Shown here one piece after another: positions 54,474-64,000 of a stretch of DNA of 64,000 nucleotides. The notes under the pieces are model-generated. The model was given only the letters and a program-made list of their open reading frames with translations, searched no databases and had not been told where the DNA came from. The DNA lies in assembly GCA_039640505.1 (NCBI GenBank), contig CP046865.1:3277501-3341500 (forward strand), in the 5' to 3' direction. Positions within the stretch are counted from its first letter, which is position 1. The number at the start of each line of letters is the position of its first letter. The translations under genes and the position numbers were made by a program. The stretch is from Rhodobacteraceae bacterium Araon29 (lineage in GTDB: Bacteria > Pseudomonadota > Alphaproteobacteria > Rhodobacterales > Rhodobacteraceae).

Positions 54474-54815
54474 ATGCAGATAAGCCAAAAGAAATGTGGG
54501 GATATCTTGACGCTCTTGGTAGAAACCGAGCGCATTGATGCCGCCAGTGCGATCGCGTTTAAGGATTTGATCCGAGATGCTGCGCAAACGTCGCCGCCGC
54601 GGGTCATTTTGGATCTTAGCAAGGTCACATTTGTCGATTCAAGCGGGCTTGGCGCAATCGTCAATGCCAAAAAAGCCCTAGGTCCGGAAACACGCCTTGA
54701 TCTTTGCACCCTTAGCGGCGCAGTGGACAAGGTTTTCAAACTGACCCGAATGGACAGTGTGTTTGATATTTATCCCGGTCTTGATCAGGCGCTCTCTGGG
54801 CCATCGGCCAGTTAG
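54474..54815 (+). CDS. STAS-domain anti-sigma factor antagonist
   Basis: A 113-residue SpoIIAA/RsbV-like STAS protein from ATG 54474. The phosphorylatable serine is in VILDLSKVTFVDSSGLGAIVNAKKAL. Dephosphorylated forms bind the kinase/anti-sigma partner, which is encoded 16 bases downstream. The open frame starts at 54429, but those codons are unlike the family. No sigma factor or PP2C phosphatase gene is near. Confidence 0.88.
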   Translation: MQISQKKCGDILTLLVETERIDAASAIAFKDLIRDAAQTSPPRVILDLSKVTFVDSSGLGAIVNAKKALGPETRLDLCTLSGAVDKVFKLTRMDSVFDIYPGLDQALSGPSAS

Positions 54816-54830
54816 GAAAGATTGGCGGCG

Positions 54831-55262
54831 ATGAGCAAAGGATGCTATTCTATGCACTTAAACCAGCCCAAAGATTTTCTTTCAGTGCGCGGCGCCTTAG
54901 CTAAGATTCGGAGTGATTTTTTGCATCAGGGTCATAGTGATGTGCAGTTTTTAAAAATTGAAATGGTTCTGGCAGAGGCTTTGAATAATATAGCAGAGCA
55001 TGGCGGCCCCAATGTTCACAAAAGCCCAATTACCATCAAATGGCAGTATGAACAGGGTCTTTTCTGCGCAACACTAAAAGATAATGGGCGCCCCTATTCG
55101 ACCGCAGTTATCCCCGACACAGGCAGTCCAAGACCAAATGTTGACGACAAGAATTTACCCGAGGGCGGGTTCGGATGGCATATCATTTCTCAGCTTTGTG
55201 ATACTGTGCGCTATCAAAGAAGCGCTGGTCAAAATAATTTGGTTATTGGCATAAGGGCTTAA
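54831..55262 (+). CDS. anti-sigma regulatory factor (RsbW-like HATPase)
   Basis: A 143-residue serine kinase of the SpoIIAB/RsbW group with a GHKL ATPase fold. The N-box is EMVLAEALNNIAEHG; the G1 region is ATLKDNGRPY with the Asp-x-Gly; G2 is EGGFGWHIISQLCDTV. ATG 54831 is taken; TTG 54822 and ATG 54864 are alternatives. It forms a two-gene partner-switch unit with the STAS protein. The output factor that it would sequester is not in the window. Confidence 0.86.
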   Translation: MSKGCYSMHLNQPKDFLSVRGALAKIRSDFLHQGHSDVQFLKIEMVLAEALNNIAEHGGPNVHKSPITIKWQYEQGLFCATLKDNGRPYSTAVIPDTGSPRPNVDDKNLPEGGFGWHIISQLCDTVRYQRSAGQNNLVIGIRA

Positions 55263-55378
55263 GTCGCCCCCCCGAACTAACGACAAGTTCATTTTTACTG
55301 CCACAAACTTACCTTTTTTCCCACCCATTGCAGCCGCAAAGGCCCGGTAGACCAGTTCATGAGCTTAACATGGCTTAT

Positions 55379-55422
55379 CTCGGCGCCGCGTCTATTTTTG
55401 CCCCCACAGATGCGGTGCCGAG
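55379..55422. repeat. long inverted repeat between the RsbW-like gene and ggt
   Basis: Arms of 15 bases (CTCGGCGCCGCGTCT and AGATGCGGTGCCGAG) pair with two G-T or mismatch positions over a 14-base loop. The loop contains TTTTTG and CCCCC. No T-run follows on either strand, so it is not a textbook terminator. It could be a leader element of ggt, a Rho-independent variant or a small structured RNA. Confidence 0.6.
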
Positions 55423-55511
55423 GTTTCACATTCCCCTTCTTTGAAAATCTGTTGCCTTACAATCACTTTGGCCTATGCTTCATTGGGCTATAGGGAATAA
55501 AGGGATGAGGC

Positions 55512-57089
55512 ATGCGTGATTTTCATCGGCCAGGACGCTCGGCGGTGTTTGCCGGAAATGGCATGTGTGCCACATCCCATCCTCTGGCTGCAAAAACCGC
55601 TATTGATATTTTACAAAGCGGTGGAAACGCCATGGATGCGGCCATTGCCGGGGCAGTTTTGCTTGGGCTGTGCGAGCCGCAAATGACCGGCATCGGCGGG
55701 GATTGTTTTGTGCTTTTTTCCCCACCCGGTTCAGACGCCATCAAAGCCATGAACGGATCGGGTTGTGCGCCCAGCGCGCAATCTGCCACTGACATGCGTA
55801 GCAGAGGTTTAAACCATGTTCCCGAGCATAGCGCAGAGGCGGTCACCGTTCCGGGCGCAATAGATGCATTTTGCCAATTAAGTAACGATTGGGGCAAACT
55901 CGGACTTGAGGCCCTTTTGGCCCCCTCAATTAATTATGCCGAAAATGGCGTACCCGTGGCCCCACGGGTAGCACTGGACTGGGCCGGTCTAACCTCAAAA
56001 CTGCATGTCTCTGCGCAAAAGGATTATCTTATAGATGGTAAAGCCCCCTTGCCCGGCGATATGTTTTTCGCCCCCAAACAAGCGAAAGTCCTACGCCGGA
56101 TTGCCGCCAAAGGACGCGATGGGTTTTATTGCGGAGAAGTGGCTGATGATATGGTGCAATCGCTCACCGCGTTTGGCGGGGCACATCAGCTAAGCGATTT
56201 TGCTGACCAGAAAGCGTTTTATACCCACCCTATACGTGGAACCTACAACGGCGTTGATCTGGTAGAGCATCCACCAAATGGCCAAGGCGCAACGGCAATT
56301 TTACTGCTTAATATCCTATCTCACTTCGATCTCGCGGCGCTGCCTCCATTTGGGGCAGTGCGCACCCATATGGAAACCGAAGCAACAAAACTTGCCTATC
56401 AAGCGCGTAATGCAATTATTGCAGACCCTGCGAACACAGAGGGGCTTGAGCAAATGCTATCTGTAGAATTTGCGCAGAAGCTGGCAGGCGAGATTAGCCT
56501 TACCTCTGCCGGGCAAGCCCCAAACCCGATCATCGAAGCGGTTCACAAAGATACCATCTATATCACGGTTGTTGATCAAGACAGGTTGTCTGTTTCGCTT
56601 ATCTATTCCATCTTTCACGGCTTTGGGTCAGGTTTGGCCAGTGACAAATATGGCATATTGTTCCAAAATCGCGGGGCAGGTTTTAACCTTATACCAAACC
56701 ACCCTAATGAGCTCAAAGGCGGGGCACGACCAATGCATACCATTATACCGGGTATGCTCTGCAAAGCTGGAAAGCCAATAATGCCTTTTGGCGTTATGGG
56801 CGGCCAGTATCAGCCAACAGGACATGCCCGGCTCATCAGCAATATTTTTGATTTCGGGCTTTCGCCTCAGGATGCAATTGATGCGCCGCGCAGCTTTTAT
56901 GATCGCGACACCTTAAAGTTAGAGCGGGGTTATGCGCAAAACGTAGTTCAGGAACTTGCTGATTTGGGCCATTCTGTGACCCAAGACATTGAACCGATTG
57001 GCGGCGCACAAGCCATTAGGATTTTGCAAAACGGTGTTTTAGAGGGCGCATCAGACCCGCGCAAAGATGGATGTGCCTTGGGGTATTGA
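55512..57089 (+). CDS. gamma-glutamyltransferase family protein
   Basis: A 525-residue GGT-family Ntn-hydrolase. The large-subunit part has GMCATSHPLAAKTAIDILQSGGNAMDAAIAGAV and GIGGDCFVLF. The maturation site is in HKDTIYITVVDQDRLSV, where the Thr after KD aligns with the catalytic Thr of TTHYSVVD; the oxyanion part is GFGSGL. No signal peptide is visible, so it is likely cytosolic, unlike periplasmic E. coli GGT. Substrate could be glutathione or another gamma-glutamyl amide. It stands alone and converges with hspQ. Confidence 0.9.
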   Translation: MRDFHRPGRSAVFAGNGMCATSHPLAAKTAIDILQSGGNAMDAAIAGAVLLGLCEPQMTGIGGDCFVLFSPPGSDAIKAMNGSGCAPSAQSATDMRSRGLNHVPEHSAEAVTVPGAIDAFCQLSNDWGKLGLEALLAPSINYAENGVPVAPRVALDWAGLTSKLHVSAQKDYLIDGKAPLPGDMFFAPKQAKVLRRIAAKGRDGFYCGEVADDMVQSLTAFGGAHQLSDFADQKAFYTHPIRGTYNGVDLVEHPPNGQGATAILLLNILSHFDLAALPPFGAVRTHMETEATKLAYQARNAIIADPANTEGLEQMLSVEFAQKLAGEISLTSAGQAPNPIIEAVHKDTIYITVVDQDRLSVSLIYSIFHGFGSGLASDKYGILFQNRGAGFNLIPNHPNELKGGARPMHTIIPGMLCKAGKPIMPFGVMGGQYQPTGHARLISNIFDFGLSPQDAIDAPRSFYDRDTLKLERGYAQNVVQELADLGHSVTQDIEPIGGAQAIRILQNGVLEGASDPRKDGCALGY

Positions 57090-57102
57090 ACCCTCACATA
57101 GC

Positions 57103-57429
57103 TTAATTAAGCTGAAAGTGAAGCGGGTATTGACCGTTTTGAAACGGGCCAAACAAATCGGGAATGTCCGGATGATCCACAGGCTCGCCGGATACATCTT
57201 CTACCAAGTTTTGCTCTGACACATAGGCTACGTAAAAACTGTGATCATTTTCTGCAAGCAAATGATAATAGGGTTGCTCGCGGACCGGACGGTGGTCCTC
57301 GGGAATAGACTCATACCAATCGTCCGTATTGCTAAACTCGGGATCAACATCAAAAATAACGCCCCTAAAAGGGTGCTTTTTGTGACGCACGACCTGGCCC
57401 AGATGATATTTCGCGTTTTTGCTAAACAT
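57103..57429 (-). CDS. hspQ: heat shock protein HspQ
   Basis: A 108-residue HspQ/YccV family protein. The family pattern is AKYHLGQVVRHKKHPFRGVIFDVDPEF and QPYYHLLAENDHSFYVAYVSEQNL. In E. coli it is a Lon-protease specificity factor that also binds hemimethylated DNA. ATG 57429 is chosen over GTG 57441. No heat-shock promoter of the sigma-32 type was found upstream in the 230-base gap. Confidence 0.92.
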   Translation of the reverse strand: MFSKNAKYHLGQVVRHKKHPFRGVIFDVDPEFSNTDDWYESIPEDHRPVREQPYYHLLAENDHSFYVAYVSEQNLVEDVSGEPVDHPDIPDLFGPFQNGQYPLHFQLN

Positions 57430-57674
57430 ATGCCTATGCACTATAAGGGCTTTGGATCGCTTTCAAGAGGATTTTCTCGTATAAAAGCAACTAAATTTAA
57501 CACAAACAAATTGTCTTTCTTGGTAAAACAAGGATTTATAGGGTCTGCGAGCGACAATTTTCTGTATCGGCAAATATTGTTCAAACCATTGTAGTTTGCT
57601 CTGAGAATCACTTTAAAAAAATGGCGAAATTTGCTATACTAATTTCTAAAGATCAAAAATAGATCGAGCAGCAT

Positions 57675-58262
57675 ATGTTAAAACTATTCTACGCCTTCCT
57701 TTTGGTGCTTTTTGTGGCATCCTGCGGAATTATGACGCCGGGCAGCGCGCCGAGAAACCTTGATAATGCCTGCTCGATCGTACAGCAGCGGCCACAGTAT
57801 CTGCGGGCGTTCAAAGCCACTGAACGCAAATGGGGCGTTCCGGTAAATGTGCAAATGGCCATCATTCATCAGGAAAGCAAATTCAAAAAAGCCGCAAAAA
57901 CACCACGAAAATATTTTCTTGGGGTGATTCCGAACGGCCGCCAAAGTTCAGCCTATGGCTTTGCCCAAGCTTTGGATGGAACCTGGTCTGAATACAAAGA
58001 GTCCACCGGACGTTTTGCAGCCCGGCGCAGCAGTATTCGCGATGCTGCCGATTTCATGGGCTGGTATATGACCGAAACCAAACGCCGCAGCGGGGTCGCA
58101 CTGTCGGATGCGCGCAATCAATATCTGGCCTATCATGAGGGCCAGGGTGGATTTATGCGCGGCACTCATCTTAAAAAGTCATGGCTGCTAGCGGTTGCTG
58201 ATAAAGTGGCTGACCGCTCGGCAACATACCGCCGGCAACTTAAAAGCTGTGGGAAAATCTAG
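57675..58262 (+). CDS. lytic transglycosylase-like lipoprotein (SLT domain)
   Basis: A 195-residue lipoprotein. The lipobox is LFVASC, with GIMTPG after it. The SLT fold has its catalytic Glu in AIIHQESKFKK, then SSAYGFAQALDGTWSEYKEST and YLAYHEGQGGF. It likely cleaves murein at the outer-membrane inner face. It overlaps the end of lolA on the other strand by 4 bases. Confidence 0.86.
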   Translation: MLKLFYAFLLVLFVASCGIMTPGSAPRNLDNACSIVQQRPQYLRAFKATERKWGVPVNVQMAIIHQESKFKKAAKTPRKYFLGVIPNGRQSSAYGFAQALDGTWSEYKESTGRFAARRSSIRDAADFMGWYMTETKRRSGVALSDARNQYLAYHEGQGGFMRGTHLKKSWLLAVADKVADRSATYRRQLKSCGKI

Positions 58263-58864
58263 CGATTTTTACGGCGTTCTGTGTTTAGCAGAATATTGAA
58301 CAGGCTATCGCCCAATTCGTTTCCAGTGACAAAGTCATTAAGTACAACAACCGTTTGATCACCGTTTTGATCCTCGATCACCCATTGCCTTAATTGCGGC
58401 TCTGGTCCGGTAAAGATCAGCGCGATTTTGCCGCGCTCTGGATGCTTGGGGTCTTGCACACCCAAAATGGTCGAGGTGCCATCAAACCGATGAGCCGTCA
58501 CCATTCTTTCGCGGGCCAAATCAAGATCATCTGCCAGAATGAGGCCGAGCGGTGTTTTGCTTAGGGGATAGGTTTCCGGACCGGCGTCACCTTTGGGATC
58601 AAAGATTGCCAACTCACCACCAGCAGCCAAAACCAGGGCGTCATTTGGCGGATCATATTCAAACCGAATGCGGCCCGGTCTTTTGATGTAAATCGCCCCT
58701 GTCGCCAAGCTGCCATCCATATTAATCTGGGTAAATTCGGCCTCAACCGTCCGCAAATCGTTCAAATAGTCCGATAATGTCGAAAGCGGCAAGATATCTG
58801 CCCGTAGTGGATGTGCTGAGAAGCTTATAAATCCGAGCACTAAAAAGATATTTTTTAAAACCAT
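58259..58864 (-). CDS. lolA: outer-membrane lipoprotein carrier protein LolA
   Basis: Periplasmic chaperone that carries lipoproteins from LolCDE to the outer membrane. The 201-residue chain has a signal peptide (MVLKNIFLVLGFISFSAHPLRA). The fold signature is LRTVEAEFTQINMDGSLATGAIYIKRPGRIRFEYDPP; an arginine in GRIRFEYDPP matches the conserved gate region. It follows ftsK by 68 bases on the same strand, a common alphaproteobacterial order. Confidence 0.92.
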   Translation of the reverse strand: MVLKNIFLVLGFISFSAHPLRADILPLSTLSDYLNDLRTVEAEFTQINMDGSLATGAIYIKRPGRIRFEYDPPNDALVLAAGGELAIFDPKGDAGPETYPLSKTPLGLILADDLDLARERMVTAHRFDGTSTILGVQDPKHPERGKIALIFTGPEPQLRQWVIEDQNGDQTVVVLNDFVTGNELGDSLFNILLNTERRKNR

Positions 58865-58932
58865 GACACCATCTTAAGCAAAACCGCTCCGGCGACCAGC
58901 CCAAATAGCTTCTTGTAACAACGCTGGGCAAG

Positions 58933-61698
58933 TTATTGCTGTTCAGGCACTAGAATTTCGCGTTTTCCAACATGGTTTGAGGCGCTGACAAGACCGGCAT
59001 CTTCCATTTGCTCGACAAGCCGGGCAGCTTTGTTATAGCCGATGGCAAGCTTGCGCTGGATATAGCTTGTTGAGCACTTGCGATCGCGTAGAACAATTGC
59101 CACCGCCTCATCATAGAGCGCATTTTCACCGTCTGTATTACCGCCCAGACCGAGGACCATGTCAATGTTGTCGGCCTTTTCCTCATCCGGCCCTTCCACA
59201 ACGCCACTTTTATAATCCGGCGGCCCATGGGATTTAAGGTGATTAACGATTTCTTCGACCTCTTCATCGCTGACAAAAGGCCCGTGGCAGCGGGTGATTT
59301 TTGAACCACCGGCCATGTATAGCATATCACCCATGCCCAAAAGCTGCTCTGCGCCCATTTCCCCTAGGATCGTCCGGCTGTCGATTTTACTGGTCACCTG
59401 AAAGGAAATTCGGGTGGGAAAATTGGCTTTGATCGTACCGGTGATCACATCCACCGAGGGCCGCTGGGTGGCCATAATAAGATGGATACCCGAGGCCCGC
59501 GCCATTTGCGCAAGGCGCTGGATACAGGCTTCAATTTCTTTGCCTGCAACCATCATCAAATCTGCCATTTCATCCACCACGACGACAATATATGGCATTT
59601 TTTCTGGTGCAAATTCTTCGGTTTCAAATATCGGCTCGCCGGTGGTATCTTCAAAACCTGTCTGCACCGTTCGGCTAAACATTTCACCTTTGCGCTGGGC
59701 ATCTTCGACACGGCCGTTATAGCCGTCGATGTTACGCACCCCCATTTTGGACATTTTGCGGTAGCGCTCTTCCATTTCGCCGACCACCCATTTAAGCGCC
59801 ACGACCGCCTTTTTGGGGTCCGTGACCACTGGGCTTAACAGATGCGGAATACCGTCATAAACACTGAGCTCAAGCATTTTGGGATCAATCATGATCATCC
59901 GGCACTCTTCCGGCGTCAGTTTGTAAAGCAGCGATAGGATCATTGTGTTGATGGCAACGGATTTACCTGAACCCGTTGTGCCGGCAATCAGCAAATGCGG
60001 CATCTTGGCCAAATTGGCCACCATCGGTTCACCGCCAATATCCTTACCCAAAGCAAGTGGTAATTTTTGGTTGCTATCGCCAAATGACTTGGCGGATAAA
60101 ATTTCGCGCAAAACGACTTTTTCACGGTTTTCATTTGGCAACTCGATGCCGATTACCGAGCGTCCGGGTACAGTGGATACCCGCGCCGAAAGCGCCGACA
60201 TTGAACGCGCGATATCATCGGCCAAACCGATCACCCGACTGGCTTTTAGGCCGGGGGCAGGTTCAAGTTCATACATGGTGACCACTGGGCCGGGGCGAAC
60301 ACTTACAATTTCGCCTTTAACCCCGTAATCATCCAGAACCGCTTCCAAAAGACGGGCATTTTCCTCAAGTGCTTCATCGGAAAGATGGTGGCGCATAACT
60401 GAAACTGGATTGGCCAAAAGTCCCAAAGGCGGCAATTCATAGTCACTTGCGCTCTCTTCAAACTGTAATCTTGGCTGGGCTTCTTCTTTGGCCCGCAAGG
60501 ATTGGCTCATCGGCTTTCTAAGCGGTGGCTGCACAACCTTTTTTGCTTCAATCTTGGGCCGCTGGAGGCCCGTGGTCGTTCCAAAATCAAGCGGCTCAGG
60601 GTCAGCCATATCAACATCATCTGTTTCATAAATATCCATATGATCGCCGCTCAGTGCCGGCTCAACCCGCACACCTGAGGATGCAGGTTCTGTGTCCCTG
60701 CGCATACGGGATTTAACCACATCAGATATCCTTGCACTGATCCGTGCATCCCCCGGCATATTTTGGACATCCACATCCGATTGGTGTTCCACCAACTCAG
60801 GCTCGGGCATTTGTTCACCGCGTTTTGAAAAAGTCGGCATGCGCGACAGAAAGCTGGGCTTTTCAATCCGCGCAGGCCGATCATCATCGGCAAAACCCCG
60901 CGCTTCAGGAGCGCGTGGAATGGATAAAGACTGGCTTGCCGCTGTCTTGATCTGGGTCTGCATGGATTGGGGCGCTGTATCTGGGCTTTGCACTTTTCTA
61001 AGGGCCTCTTTTTGCTGCAGCGACGCGGCAGCTTTAAATGCACCGCGCGCGCCAACACCAAGTAAGCGCATAAGAGCAGCATAGGACACAACCAGACCAA
61101 CCAGTAAAAATCTAAAAATTGCGGCCAGTTCTGGCCGTGAAAACCCAAGTGTATAAAGCCCACTGATTACAACCGAAATGCCTGAAACAAGCGATATAAT
61201 CAAAAGACTTTGGGCAGTGGGCAACGGTATGGTGGCCAGCAGGTTGCGCAGCACGGTATCGCCAAAAAGCCCGCCCATGCCAAAACTATGGCTCCAACTG
61301 CCCACAGGAACCAAACTTGCAGCATATATCGATGCCAGAGCAATCATTATGGGTGCAAAAATCAACCGGCCAAAAGCACGTTCAGCGCCTTTGTGCAATA
61401 AACAGCGAATTCCCCACGCGGCCGCCAAAGTGGCGATCGCCCAACAGGACCAGCCCAAGATTAACATGCTTGGGGCGGCCATCGTGGCACCAGGAACACC
61501 AAGCATATTTTGGACCGGCGCATCCGAAGCCGACAGCCAGCTTGGATCTTCTGGTGAATAACTCATGATGACCATTGCCAACAGGGCGCTAGCGGCAACC
61601 AGTGCAAGGCCGAGCAATTCAACACCACGCTTTTCCAATGCCGCATGAACATGCGGGCCAAACAAAGTTTGCTGCTGGTGGGTTTGATTATATGCCAT
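58933..61698 (-). CDS. ftsK: DNA translocase FtsK
   Basis: Septum-located DNA pump that clears chromosome termini and activates XerCD. The 921-residue chain has four N-terminal membrane helices (up to about residue 215). A low-complexity linker (about 220-420) follows. The motor has Walker [16 protein letters not shown] and Walker [18 protein letters not shown]. The C-terminal gamma winged helix is [32 protein letters not shown], which reads KOPS. The gene is complete. Confidence 0.96.
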   Translation of the reverse strand: MAYNQTHQQQTLFGPHVHAALEKRGVELLGLALVAASALLAMVIMSYSPEDPSWLSASDAPVQNMLGVPGATMAAPSMLILGWSCWAIATLAAAWGIRCLLHKGAERAFGRLIFAPIMIALASIYAASLVPVGSWSHSFGMGGLFGDTVLRNLLATIPLPTAQSLLIISLVSGISVVISGLYTLGFSRPELAAIFRFLLVGLVVSYAALMRLLGVGARGAFKAAASLQQKEALRKVQSPDTAPQSMQTQIKTAASQSLSIPRAPEARGFADDDRPARIEKPSFLSRMPTFSKRGEQMPEPELVEHQSDVDVQNMPGDARISARISDVVKSRMRRDTEPASSGVRVEPALSGDHMDIYETDDVDMADPEPLDFGTTTGLQRPKIEAKKVVQPPLRKPMSQSLRAKEEAQPRLQFEESASDYELPPLGLLANPVSVMRHHLSDEALEENARLLEAVLDDYGVKGEIVSVRPGPVVTMYELEPAPGLKASRVIGLADDIARSMSALSARVSTVPGRSVIGIELPNENREKVVLREILSAKSFGDSNQKLPLALGKDIGGEPMVANLAKMPHLLIAGTTGSGKSVAINTMILSLLYKLTPEECRMIMIDPKMLELSVYDGIPHLLSPVVTDPKKAVVALKWVVGEMEERYRKMSKMGVRNIDGYNGRVEDAQRKGEMFSRTVQTGFEDTTGEPIFETEEFAPEKMPYIVVVVDEMADLMMVAGKEIEACIQRLAQMARASGIHLIMATQRPSVDVITGTIKANFPTRISFQVTSKIDSRTILGEMGAEQLLGMGDMLYMAGGSKITRCHGPFVSDEEVEEIVNHLKSHGPPDYKSGVVEGPDEEKADNIDMVLGLGGNTDGENALYDEAVAIVLRDRKCSTSYIQRKLAIGYNKAARLVEQMEDAGLVSASNHVGKREILVPEQQ

Positions 61699-61708
61699 AG
61701 ATGCCTCG

Positions 61709-62887
61709 CTACTTAAAAAGACAGTCGCGCAGGCGGATTAGCCCTTGCTCTGCTTCATTTTTTGGGGCCACCAAAGCGACCCGAATGTATTTCTTGCCGG
61801 GATTTTCGCCCTGAACATCTCTCGATAGATATGCGCCTGGCAGGACACGAACTCCGGTGTCTTGCCATAGTTTTAGTGCGGCTGCTTCCCCATCGCCTAC
61901 ATCAAGCCAAAGGAAAAATCCCGCTTCGGGGGAATTATACCCCGACACTCCGGCAAAAATTTCATCGGCCATTTCAAATTTTTCGGCATAAAGCGCGCGG
62001 TTTTCGATCACATGCGCTTCATCTGCCCAAACTTTTGTTGCCGCACGCTGGAGCGGCAGTGGCAGCGGCGCACCCGCATAGGCGCGCAATTGCTTTACCC
62101 GCGCAATACTTCGCGGGCCTGACGCTACAAAACCAGAGCGGAGTCCTGCAAGGTTTGAGCGCTTTGAAAGGGAATGAAATACCACCACCCGCTCAGGGTC
62201 GGCGCCAAACTCTGCCGCCATCTGCAACCCACCAACCGGTGGTGCATCACGGTAAATTTCGCTGTAACATTCATCCGCAAAAATCTGAAAATTATACTTT
62301 TCAGCCAGCCCAAGCAAATCGCGCCAATAGGCACGGCTTGCCACAGCGCCCTGCGGGTTTGAGGGCGAACACAGATAGGCAATGGCTGTACGGTTCAATA
62401 TCTCAGGCGGCAAAGCGGTGTAATCCGGCAAGTATCCGCTTTTGGCGGTCGCAGACACGAACACCGGCTCGGCACCAATAGAGTGGGCTGCAACTGCGTA
62501 GACTTGATAAAACGGATTGGGGATTAAAATCGCCGGCGGATTGCCACCCAATTCTTCTGGGCACAGCGCCATCGCAGCATTATAAAGCCCTTCACGTGTG
62601 CCGTTGAGCGCCATGACCTGATCATCTGCGCTGATGGCTATATCGTAACGCTTTTGCAGCCATATTGCGATCGACTGCAGCAACTCGGGGCTGCCGTCAT
62701 TGGGCGGATACTTATTGAACTCGGCCGAGTGCTCGGCAATCACATCGGCAACCCACGCCGGAAAGGCGTGCTTTGGCTCACCGATGGTCATATGCAAAAC
62801 ATCGCCACCCGGCGCATGCGGATCAAGCAAAGCGCGCAGACGTGGAAATGCATAAGCCGGTAGGTTCGAAAACCGCTCAGGAAACAT
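61709..62887 (-). CDS. PLP-dependent aminotransferase class I/II (DapC-like)
   Basis: A 392-residue fold-type I aminotransferase. The PLP lysine is in [20 protein letters not shown]; other marks are [44 protein letters not shown] and [10 protein letters not shown]. It resembles the succinyl-diaminopimelate aminotransferase (DapC) annotated next to ftsK in related genomes. A general aspartate/LL-DAP role cannot be excluded. It precedes ftsK by 10 bases. Confidence 0.9.
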   Translation of the reverse strand: MFPERFSNLPAYAFPRLRALLDPHAPGGDVLHMTIGEPKHAFPAWVADVIAEHSAEFNKYPPNDGSPELLQSIAIWLQKRYDIAISADDQVMALNGTREGLYNAAMALCPEELGGNPPAILIPNPFYQVYAVAAHSIGAEPVFVSATAKSGYLPDYTALPPEILNRTAIAYLCSPSNPQGAVASRAYWRDLLGLAEKYNFQIFADECYSEIYRDAPPVGGLQMAAEFGADPERVVVFHSLSKRSNLAGLRSGFVASGPRSIARVKQLRAYAGAPLPLPLQRAATKVWADEAHVIENRALYAEKFEMADEIFAGVSGYNSPEAGFFLWLDVGDGEAAALKLWQDTGVRVLPGAYLSRDVQGENPGKKYIRVALVAPKNEAEQGLIRLRDCLFK

Positions 62888-62972
62888 TTTATAGCCTCAA
62901 AGTTCGGGATCATAACGCCCCGATTACTTGTAGAATAACCAAGCGAGGCTGCTACGTCTACAAAAACGCATC

Positions 62973-63011
62973 AAAAAAAGGGATTTCCACAGAAAATTGT
63001 CGCAAAATCCC
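62973..63011 (-). terminator. Rho-independent terminator after the amidase gene
   Basis: On the minus strand, GGGATTT and AAATCCC form a seven-base stem over an 18-base loop and are followed by seven T. It lies 27 bases after the amidase stop and upstream of the aminotransferase. Confidence 0.8.
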
Positions 63012-63037
63012 ATGAAATTCGATGATTTAGGGAGCTT

Positions 63038-64000
63038 TTAGCTTTTCAAAGCAGTCTCAGCCGCCACGCTCAGCCGCAAAAGTCGGTTTTCTTCACCCGG
63101 ACCAGCCATCAACATTAGCCCGCAACTTGGCGTGCCGGTGGGCAATGTCACTGCGCATAGCCCCATCAAATTACCGATCCGTGTGTTGCGCAGGGCCAAT
63201 AGATTTTCAGTAACATAATAGCTATCATCACTCAAAAGCCGCTGTGCATCCGGCGGCAAAATGGGCGCGCTGGGACATAAAACAGCATCATATCCAGCGC
63301 TTTTTTCAGCATAGCTTTGCCGCAACCCGCCCAGTTTACGCCATGCTGCCACATAATCAGATGCGGAGAATTCAGCGCCGCCACGAAACCGTTTGAGAAT
63401 TTCATCAAACATCAGATCAGGCTCGGCTTCGATCACATCTTTCCAAGTTCCATAGGCCTCTGAAGTATACAAAATCGGGCTTAGCGGCAGCGCTTCGCTC
63501 ACGGCTGGTATTTCAATATTTTCAATAACGGCGCCAGCTTCAGCCAACCGCTCAATGGCAGTTTCAAAGCCAACGCGCGGGGCGTTGCGTAGATCATCAA
63601 AGGCCGCGGTTTGCAGCACCGCCAGACGTTTTCCACGCAAATCGCAGCTTTGCATATCCAGTGCAGGGCGCCCCTGCAACGCAGCAAAGAGCAAAGCGGC
63701 ATCTTCGACAGTTTTGCTCAACGGGCCGATGGTGTCAAAATGTTCACATAGCGGCACGACCCCGTCCATCGGCAAGACACCTGCTGTGGTTTTCAGCCCC
63801 ACCAAATCATTCCAAGCGGCCGGTATCCTTACCGATCCACCAGTGTCCGATCCTATTGCCGCCGCCGCCAATCCAAATGCGACAGATGCAGCAGCGCCGG
63901 AGGATGATCCACCGGACACGGCGCTTGGATCATTGACACAGGGCGGGCTTTCGGTCACCGGATTGAGCCCCAAACCGGAAAAGGCCAGTTCCGACATATG
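63038..64000 (-). CDS. amidase (amidase-signature family), 5' end outside window
   Basis: The visible C-terminal ~320 residues of an amidase-signature enzyme. The catalytic cis-Ser and nucleophile Ser are in VSGGSSSGAAASVAFGLAAAAIGSDTGGSVRIPAAW. The catalytic Lys of the Ser-cisSer-Lys triad lies upstream, outside the window. An internal ATG at 63997 is not the start: the family needs about 130 more residues. It is more like stand-alone amidases than GatA (no gatB/gatC near). It ends before a clear terminator. Confidence 0.9.
   Translation of the reverse strand, partial: HMSELAFSGLGLNPVTESPPCVNDPSAVSGGSSSGAAASVAFGLAAAAIGSDTGGSVRIPAAWNDLVGLKTTAGVLPMDGVVPLCEHFDTIGPLSKTVEDAALLFAALQGRPALDMQSCDLRGKRLAVLQTAAFDDLRNAPRVGFETAIERLAEAGAVIENIEIPAVSEALPLSPILYTSEAYGTWKDVIEAEPDLMFDEILKRFRGGAEFSASDYVAAWRKLGGLRQSYAEKSAGYDAVLCPSAPILPPDAQRLLSDDSYYVTENLLALRNTRIGNLMGLCAVTLPTGTPSCGLMLMAGPGEENRLLRLSVAAETALKS

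Noticed and set aside
53207-54739. Longer thiolase open frame to 54739
   Set aside because: The first 120 codons are unlike thiolases and would overlap the divergent STAS gene; GTG 54379 has a strong AAGGAG.
57100-57113. Perfect palindrome AGCTTAATTAAGCT between ggt and hspQ
   Set aside because: It overlaps the hspQ stop codon, is short and A+T-rich, and has no T-run; too weak to call a terminator or site.

Overview
The window reads as a stretch of chromosome from an alphaproteobacterium of the order Rhodobacterales, most likely a marine Roseobacter-group organism. The evidence is gene content and order: recO / DUF1491 / era / rnc / lepB / acpS / pdxJ / DUF2062 / rsh / rpoZ / folK on one strand, glcDEF, a DUF5928 glycosyltransferase, an AraC-MGMT fusion, and small proteins such as DUF1491, DUF1285 and the CHCC zinc-finger protein. 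No rRNA, insertion sequence, prophage or CRISPR array was seen. One tRNA gene (Phe) is present. Both ends cut through genes: rpoN on the left and an amidase on the right.

Region by region. (1) 1-6.2 kb, visibly A+T-rich: a sigma-54 motility module. It holds rpoN (3' end off the window), a small membrane protein, a PomA/PomB-like stator pair, a secreted DUF1566 protein, a receiver-less FleQ-like sigma-54 activator and a Wzz-like protein. Full-consensus -24/-12 promoters precede both motA and rpoN itself. (2) 6.2-8.3 kb: lptD, away from its usual surA/pdxA neighbours. (3) 8.4-18.2 kb: a catabolic module with a peptide-type ABC importer (binding protein, two permeases, one fused double ATPase), a decayed second ATPase, a LysR regulator and, divergently, a metal-dependent amidohydrolase overlapping a CobW/COG0523 GTPase. 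(4) 18.2-27.4 kb: tRNA-Phe and the conserved housekeeping run listed above. (5) 27.5-34.7 kb: NYN protein, ispH, DUF3429, methyltransferase, rnhA, dapB, rbfA, DUF2233, a small heat-shock gene with a sigma-32-like promoter and a ROSE-like RNA thermometer, and a secreted trypsin-like protease. (6) 34.8-42.2 kb: glycolate oxidase glcDEF behind a palindromic operator candidate, DUF1285, and an aldehyde dehydrogenase / M19 dipeptidase-like pair. (7) 42.1-64 kb, visibly more G+C-rich: polA, an ABC-2 ATPase without a permease, HIT protein, DUF5928 glycosyltransferase facing a sulfotransferase, PfkB sugar/nucleoside kinase, nth, AraC-MGMT repair protein, OmpA lipoprotein, msrC with a thiolase, a two-gene STAS/HATPase partner switch, gamma-glutamyltransferase, hspQ, a lytic transglycosylase lipoprotein, lolA, ftsK, an aminotransferase and the amidase.

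The best candidates for something beyond routine annotation are the self-contained sigma-54 circuit in the first 5 kb, the thermosensor leader of the hsp20 gene, the LysR-amidohydrolase-metallochaperone-ABC module with its decayed ATPase copy, and an M19-like protein that has lost most of its metal ligands. All functional calls rest on motif and domain recognition by eye; no alignment or database search was run.
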